Assembly: GCA_903838565.1 (NCBI GenBank)
Contig: CAILZB010000027.1
Location: forward strand, 1-64,000
Reading direction: 5' to 3'
Length of the DNA stretch: 64,000 nt
Source: an uncultured beta proteobacterium
GTDB lineage: Bacteria; Pseudomonadota; Gammaproteobacteria; Burkholderiales; Burkholderiaceae_C
A program made the position numbers and the translations under genes. This document shows, in pieces, positions 60,788 to 64,000 of the stretch. The notes under the pieces are model-generated. The model did no database searches. It was not told the origin of the DNA and saw only the letters and a program-made list of their open reading frames with translations. Within the stretch, counting starts at the first letter, position 1. Each line of letters starts with the position of its first letter.

Positions 60788-62635
60788 TTACAGACCCAGG
60801 CGCGCCTTGGTTGCGGCCGTAGGCCGACCCTGGGGATCCCAGCCCCGTGCTTCATAGTACTTGGGCAGCATCTTGACCAGTTCGTTCACCCGTCCCTTGG
60901 CTGGACCGGTCTTGCAGGCCTCGTTCAGCAGGCGTGGCGGCAGCGAGTCGTCCTTCTCGGTGAAGCCGGCACGGTTGTTGAATTCGCGCTCCATGTTCCA
61001 GATGCGCTCGCCGATCTTGGCCAGTTCCTCGATCGTGTACTGCTCGCCGCAGGCACCCGCCATTTGCGGCGCCAGGTCCTGCAGACCCCAGGCAAAAGTG
61101 GTGAAGATGCACAGGCCGGAGGAATCGAATGCGGCGGTGGCGTCCTGGAATGCCTTCACCAGTTCGGGCTTGCCTTCGGACTCCAATGGATCGGTCTTGA
61201 CCGGAATGCCCAACACTTCGGACGCGATGGTGTAGCCGCGCAGATGGCAGCCGCCGCGGTTGGACGTGGCGTAGGCCAGGCCGATGCCCTGGATCGCACG
61301 GCCATCGTAGGCCGGGAATTCCTGGCCCTTGGAGCTCATGCTCAGTTCGGGGTGGCCGTACTTCGCCGTGAGGCGTTTCGAGCCCTGTCCGATCTCCTTG
61401 CCGAAGCCGCGACCGTTGATGGTCTCCTCCGCGAGAAAGGCCAGCGTCTGAGCCGAGCCGAACTTGGCGTCGATGCCGATCTGCTCCGCCGTGAGCACGC
61501 CCATTTCGTACAGTTCCATGACGGCTCCGACGGTAGCACCGAAGCTGATCGGGTCGATGCCTTCCTCGTTGCACAGCAGATTCGCGTATTGCAGCGCCTC
61601 CAGGTCGTTCACGCCGTTGGCCGCACCCAGCGCCCAGGCCGCTTCATACTCCAGGCCGCCGTTGGCTCCGCGGTACTGCGGCTTGTTGACGATCGTAAAA
61701 TGCGTCTCGTCCATCTTGCTGATGCGCCCGCAGGCGATGGTGCAGCCAAAGCAGGCCTGGTTCGTCACCAGGTGCTTCTTGCCGTCGGTCTTGCGTGGCG
61801 TCGCCATGGCTTCGGCACCGATGTCCTTGGCGCCTTCGAACTGGTTGTCGCGGTGGTTGCGCGTGGGCAAGGCCCCGACTTCGTTGATCACGCTCATCAG
61901 CACCTGGGTGCCGAATGCCGGCAGCCCCTGGCCCGTGACGCCGTTGTCGGCCAGCACCTTCTTGGCCGCTTTCACGGCCACCATGAAGGCCTTGGGGTCG
62001 CGGATATTGCCCACGCCCTTGGTGCCGCGCACCGCGATGGCCTTGAGGTTCTTGCTGCCCATGACAGCGCCGACGCCGGAGCGCCCGGCAGCCCGGTGCA
62101 GATCGTTCACCACGGCGGCGAACAGCACGCCGTTCTCGCCCGCCTTGCCGATGCTGGAGACGCGCGTGAGCGGGTCCTGCAGGCTCTTCTTCAGCGTCTC
62201 CTCGGTCTCCCAGACGCTCTTGCCCCACAGGTGGGAGGCGTCGCGCAGTTCGGCCACATCGTCAAATACATAGAGGTACACCGGCTTGGCCGACTTGCCT
62301 TCGAAGATGACCATGTCCCAGCCGGCCATCTTGAATTCCGCACCCCAGTAACCGCCCGAATTGGAGCAGGCGATGGCACCGGTGAGAGGCCCCTTGGTGA
62401 TGACGGTATAGCGTCCACCGGTGGACGCCATGGTGCCGGTGAGCGGTCCCGTGGCCCAGATGATCTTGTTCTCAGCCGACAGCGGGTCGACCTTGGCGCT
62501 GACCTCTTCCACAAAGTACTTGGTGCCCAAACCACGCGAACCGATGTAGGCATGCGCCCAGTCCATGTTGAGAGGTTCGGATTTGACGGTGCCCGCGGTC
62601 AAGTTGACGCGGAGGATTTTTCCTGCCCATGACAT
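60788..62635 (-). CDS. aorB: tungsten-dependent aldehyde oxidoreductase catalytic subunit
   Basis: A 615-residue AOR family enzyme that oxidises aldehydes to acids with a tungsten bis-pterin and one [4Fe-4S] cluster. The cluster Cys ligands are Cys295, Cys298 and Cys302 (CFGCTIAC) and Cys509 in DSSGLCIFTTF. The N-terminal pterin domain opens WAGKILRVNLTAGTV and GPLTGTMASTGGRYTV. It starts behind AAGGAGA, 12 bp after aorA. It matches AorB of AorABC complexes in betaproteobacteria. Confidence 0.94.
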   Translation of the reverse strand: MSWAGKILRVNLTAGTVKSEPLNMDWAHAYIGSRGLGTKYFVEEVSAKVDPLSAENKIIWATGPLTGTMASTGGRYTVITKGPLTGAIACSNSGGYWGAEFKMAGWDMVIFEGKSAKPVYLYVFDDVAELRDASHLWGKSVWETEETLKKSLQDPLTRVSSIGKAGENGVLFAAVVNDLHRAAGRSGVGAVMGSKNLKAIAVRGTKGVGNIRDPKAFMVAVKAAKKVLADNGVTGQGLPAFGTQVLMSVINEVGALPTRNHRDNQFEGAKDIGAEAMATPRKTDGKKHLVTNQACFGCTIACGRISKMDETHFTIVNKPQYRGANGGLEYEAAWALGAANGVNDLEALQYANLLCNEEGIDPISFGATVGAVMELYEMGVLTAEQIGIDAKFGSAQTLAFLAEETINGRGFGKEIGQGSKRLTAKYGHPELSMSSKGQEFPAYDGRAIQGIGLAYATSNRGGCHLRGYTIASEVLGIPVKTDPLESEGKPELVKAFQDATAAFDSSGLCIFTTFAWGLQDLAPQMAGACGEQYTIEELAKIGERIWNMEREFNNRAGFTEKDDSLPPRLLNEACKTGPAKGRVNELVKMLPKYYEARGWDPQGRPTAATKARLGL

Positions 62636-62647
62636 GATGAGTTCTCC

Positions 62648-63124
62648 TTAAGCTGCGGAAGGTTGATTGCCGAGCTTGTCGGCCCACTGGGCCATCTTGC
62701 CCAGTCCGGTCCAGTTGGCATCGATGAAGGTGATGGCGCCGGTGGGGCAGGCTTCGGCGCAGGCCGGCTCGCCGCCGCACAGATCGCACTTTTGCACCTT
62801 GCCGGTGTCGGCCACATAGTTGATGGTGCCGAACGGGCAGGCGATGGTGCAGACCTTGCAACCGACGCAGGTGGCGTCGTTCACCACCTTGGCGCCCGTG
62901 GCCTTGTCCACGGTGATGGCTTCCACCGGGCAGGCGTGCAGGCACCAAGCCTCGTCGCACTGGGTGCAGGTGTAGGGTACTTTCTTGCCGGTGTGATGGA
63001 AATCGAACACCTTGATGCGCGACTTGGCCGTAGCGAACGTGCCGTAGTTCTCGAACGAACACGCCATTTCGCACTGCAAGCAGCCAGTGCATTTGTCGGG
63101 GTTGATATGCAAGACCTTCTGCAT
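62648..63124 (-). CDS. aorA: aldehyde oxidoreductase four-cluster ferredoxin subunit
   Basis: A 158-residue polyferredoxin with sixteen Cys in four groups: 12/15/18/22, 53/56/61/65, 86/89/92/96 and 113/116/122/126, enough for four [4Fe-4S] clusters. It belongs to the HycB/DmsB-like group and is the electron-transfer subunit AorA. The ATG lies behind AGGAGA. It is the first gene of the aor run and divergent from the activator gene. Confidence 0.93.
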   Translation of the reverse strand: MQKVLHINPDKCTGCLQCEMACSFENYGTFATAKSRIKVFDFHHTGKKVPYTCTQCDEAWCLHACPVEAITVDKATGAKVVNDATCVGCKVCTIACPFGTINYVADTGKVQKCDLCGGEPACAEACPTGAITFIDANWTGLGKMAQWADKLGNQPSAA

Positions 63125-63147
63125 GTCTGTCTCCTATGAAATACTTT

Positions 63148-63171
63148 GCCTATGAATGAAATTGCATAGGC
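63148..63171. promoter_or_regulatory. inverted repeat in the aorA leader
   Basis: GCCTATG (63148-63154) and CATAGGC (63165-63171) form a perfect 7-bp inverted repeat with a 10-nt spacer, about 24 bp before the aorA start. It could be an RNA hairpin in the 5' leader or an operator. Confidence 0.5.
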
Positions 63172-63199
63172 ATTGTTGGTTGCGCCTCGCGTTCCCGGC

Positions 63200-63215
63200 C
63201 TAGGGACAACCCTAG
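63200..63215. promoter_or_regulatory. CTAGGG-ACAA-CCCTAG palindrome upstream of aorA
   Basis: A perfect 6+4+6 palindrome lies about 76 bp upstream of the aorA start, in the divergent region. It has the form of a dimeric regulator operator. Confidence 0.5.
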
Positions 63216-63230
63216 TCGGGTATCTTCGAA

Positions 63231-63256
63231 GCGACAAAAATTCTCAAAATGCGACA
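63231..63256. promoter_or_regulatory. two GCGACA direct repeats 20 bp apart, possible activator sites
   Basis: GCGACA occurs at 63231-63236 and 63251-63256, spaced by two helical turns, with AT-rich sequence between them. This is where an upstream activating sequence for the AcoR-like activator would be expected. I find no clean sigma-54 -24/-12 promoter. Confidence 0.4.
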
Positions 63257-63327
63257 CTGTGGCAGACTCGACGAACGCCCGGCCATAGGGAATACTCCGC
63301 ACTCAACGCATCGACATTCCACCCTTC

Positions 63328-64000
63328 ATGGCTCCCACCCTCACTCCGCCCCTGGGCAGCCGCCTGCAGCGCATAGACCAAGCCCGGCAGCAGGCACTGC
63401 ACCACGGCGCGGCGCTGGACCCGGTGCTGATCGAACCCTGGATCGCACGCTCCTGGCAGCGCTGCCTCTCGCTGGGCCTGCAGCCCACGCAGCGCGTGAA
63501 TTTTGAAGCCGTTTCCGTCCATGCCATGAACCGCGCCGCGCAGGAAAACCGGACCCTGGTCCAGGCCGCCCGGCCTGCGCTTGAGCGCCTGAACCGCGCC
63601 ATGCAGGACACGCGCTACTTCGCGATACTGACCAACCAGCAGGGCACCGTGGTCGACGCCCACGGTCCGATCGACCGCAGCGACCGGCGTGCCGATCTGA
63701 TCACGCGCATCGGCACGAACCTGTCGGAGCCGGCGGTCGGAACCACCGCCATCGGCGCGGCGCTGACCGAACTGGCGCCGGTCTGGCTGCACCGGGGCGA
63801 GCACTTTTTCAATGACACCTCGGTCTACAGTTGCGCGGGAGCACCGCTCTTCGGCCCTCAGGGCCAGTGCGTCGGGATGCTGGATTTGACCGGTGTGCAA
63901 GCGGTGGAGCGCCCGGAGCTGCGCCATCTGGTGATGCAGTCCGCGCGCAGCATCGAAAACGCGCTCACGCTGCAGCAGGACTGGACGCTGCTGCTGCGCC
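63328..64000 (+). CDS. AcoR-like sigma-54-dependent Fis family activator, cut by the window end
   Basis: The first 224 residues of a regulator. The AcoR-family N-terminus has PWIARSWQRCLSLGL. A GAF-like sensor domain follows from about 60 to 190 with NLSEPAVGTTAIG and AGAPLFGPQGQCVG. The expected AAA+ and Fis domains lie beyond 64000, so sigma-54 dependence is inferred from the N-terminus. It is divergent from aorA, so it probably activates the aor genes in response to an aldehyde or alcohol. No strong Shine-Dalgarno is seen before the ATG at 63328. Confidence 0.8.
   Translation, partial: MAPTLTPPLGSRLQRIDQARQQALHHGAALDPVLIEPWIARSWQRCLSLGLQPTQRVNFEAVSVHAMNRAAQENRTLVQAARPALERLNRAMQDTRYFAILTNQQGTVVDAHGPIDRSDRRADLITRIGTNLSEPAVGTTAIGAALTELAPVWLHRGEHFFNDTSVYSCAGAPLFGPQGQCVGMLDLTGVQAVERPELRHLVMQSARSIENALTLQQDWTLLLR

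Noticed and set aside
63180..63200. GG-N10-GC on the minus strand as a sigma-54 promoter for aorA
   Set aside because: Only the GG and GC bases match; the flanking TGGCAC and TTGC positions do not.

Overview
The window looks like part of the chromosome of a high-GC betaproteobacterium in the order Burkholderiales, most likely family Comamonadaceae (Rhodoferax, Polaromonas or a relative). The grounds are the gene order nnr-rnr-tRNA-Leu-rimO-phaR-tRNA-Val-lgt-ilvD and rpsB-tsf-pyrH-frr-cdsA-dxr-rseP-bamA-skp-lpxD-fabZ-lpxA-lpxB-rnhB, a polyhydroxybutyrate system (phasin, PhaR), a DUF3079 protein and a short Trp-rich membrane protein. This assignment is inference from gene content. No rRNA operon, CRISPR array or intact insertion sequence was seen.

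Layout. 1-4,120 is a low-density accessory stretch: a response regulator truncated at what may be an insertion-sequence end, a DUF3079 gene and its decayed second copy (each behind the same hairpin), an FKBP lipoprotein, a SOUL heme-binding gene with an apparent frameshift at its signal peptide, and a phasin. 4,120-14,000 holds an unrecognised one-TM protein, tesB, a periplasmic rhodanese, an epimerase, a lipoprotein, rlmD, a PolB-type exonuclease, nlpD-pcm-surE (without rpoS) and a quinone oxidoreductase. 14,000-23,000 is housekeeping: ftsH, rlmE, yhbY, greA, carB, carA. 23,000-38,600 has a hydrolase, a SpoU methyltransferase and then the long minus-strand envelope and translation block, from which uppS is missing. 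38,700-50,500 has an amidase, dadA, nnr, rnr, two tRNAs, rimO, phaR, lgt and ilvD. 50,500-54,600 runs rightward: a cytochrome c, argD, argF and a tryptophanase-type lyase.

54,687-63,124 is the most interesting region. It is a run of eight minus-strand genes: a tungsten aldehyde oxidoreductase of the AorABC type (16-Cys ferredoxin, catalytic W subunit, FAD subunit), a MoaD/ThiS-like protein, an unrecognised 99-residue protein, a MASE1-PAS-PAS histidine kinase, an ANTAR-type (RNA-binding antiterminator) response regulator and an FAD monooxygenase. A divergent AcoR-like activator begins at 63,328 and runs off the window. The roughly 200-bp region between it and aorA holds three symmetric or repeated elements, and a 9-bp hairpin sits between aorB and aorC. 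The picture suggests an aldehyde-responsive activator acting at initiation plus an antitermination two-component pair acting on RNA. That link is a hypothesis from gene order.

Start codons were reassigned in many genes from Shine-Dalgarno position, family N-termini and overlaps. Several genes couple through 1-4 nt overlaps (surE/pcm, rnhB/trmH, cdsA/dxr, lpxD/fabZ, bamA/skp, kinase/regulator, aorC/moaD).
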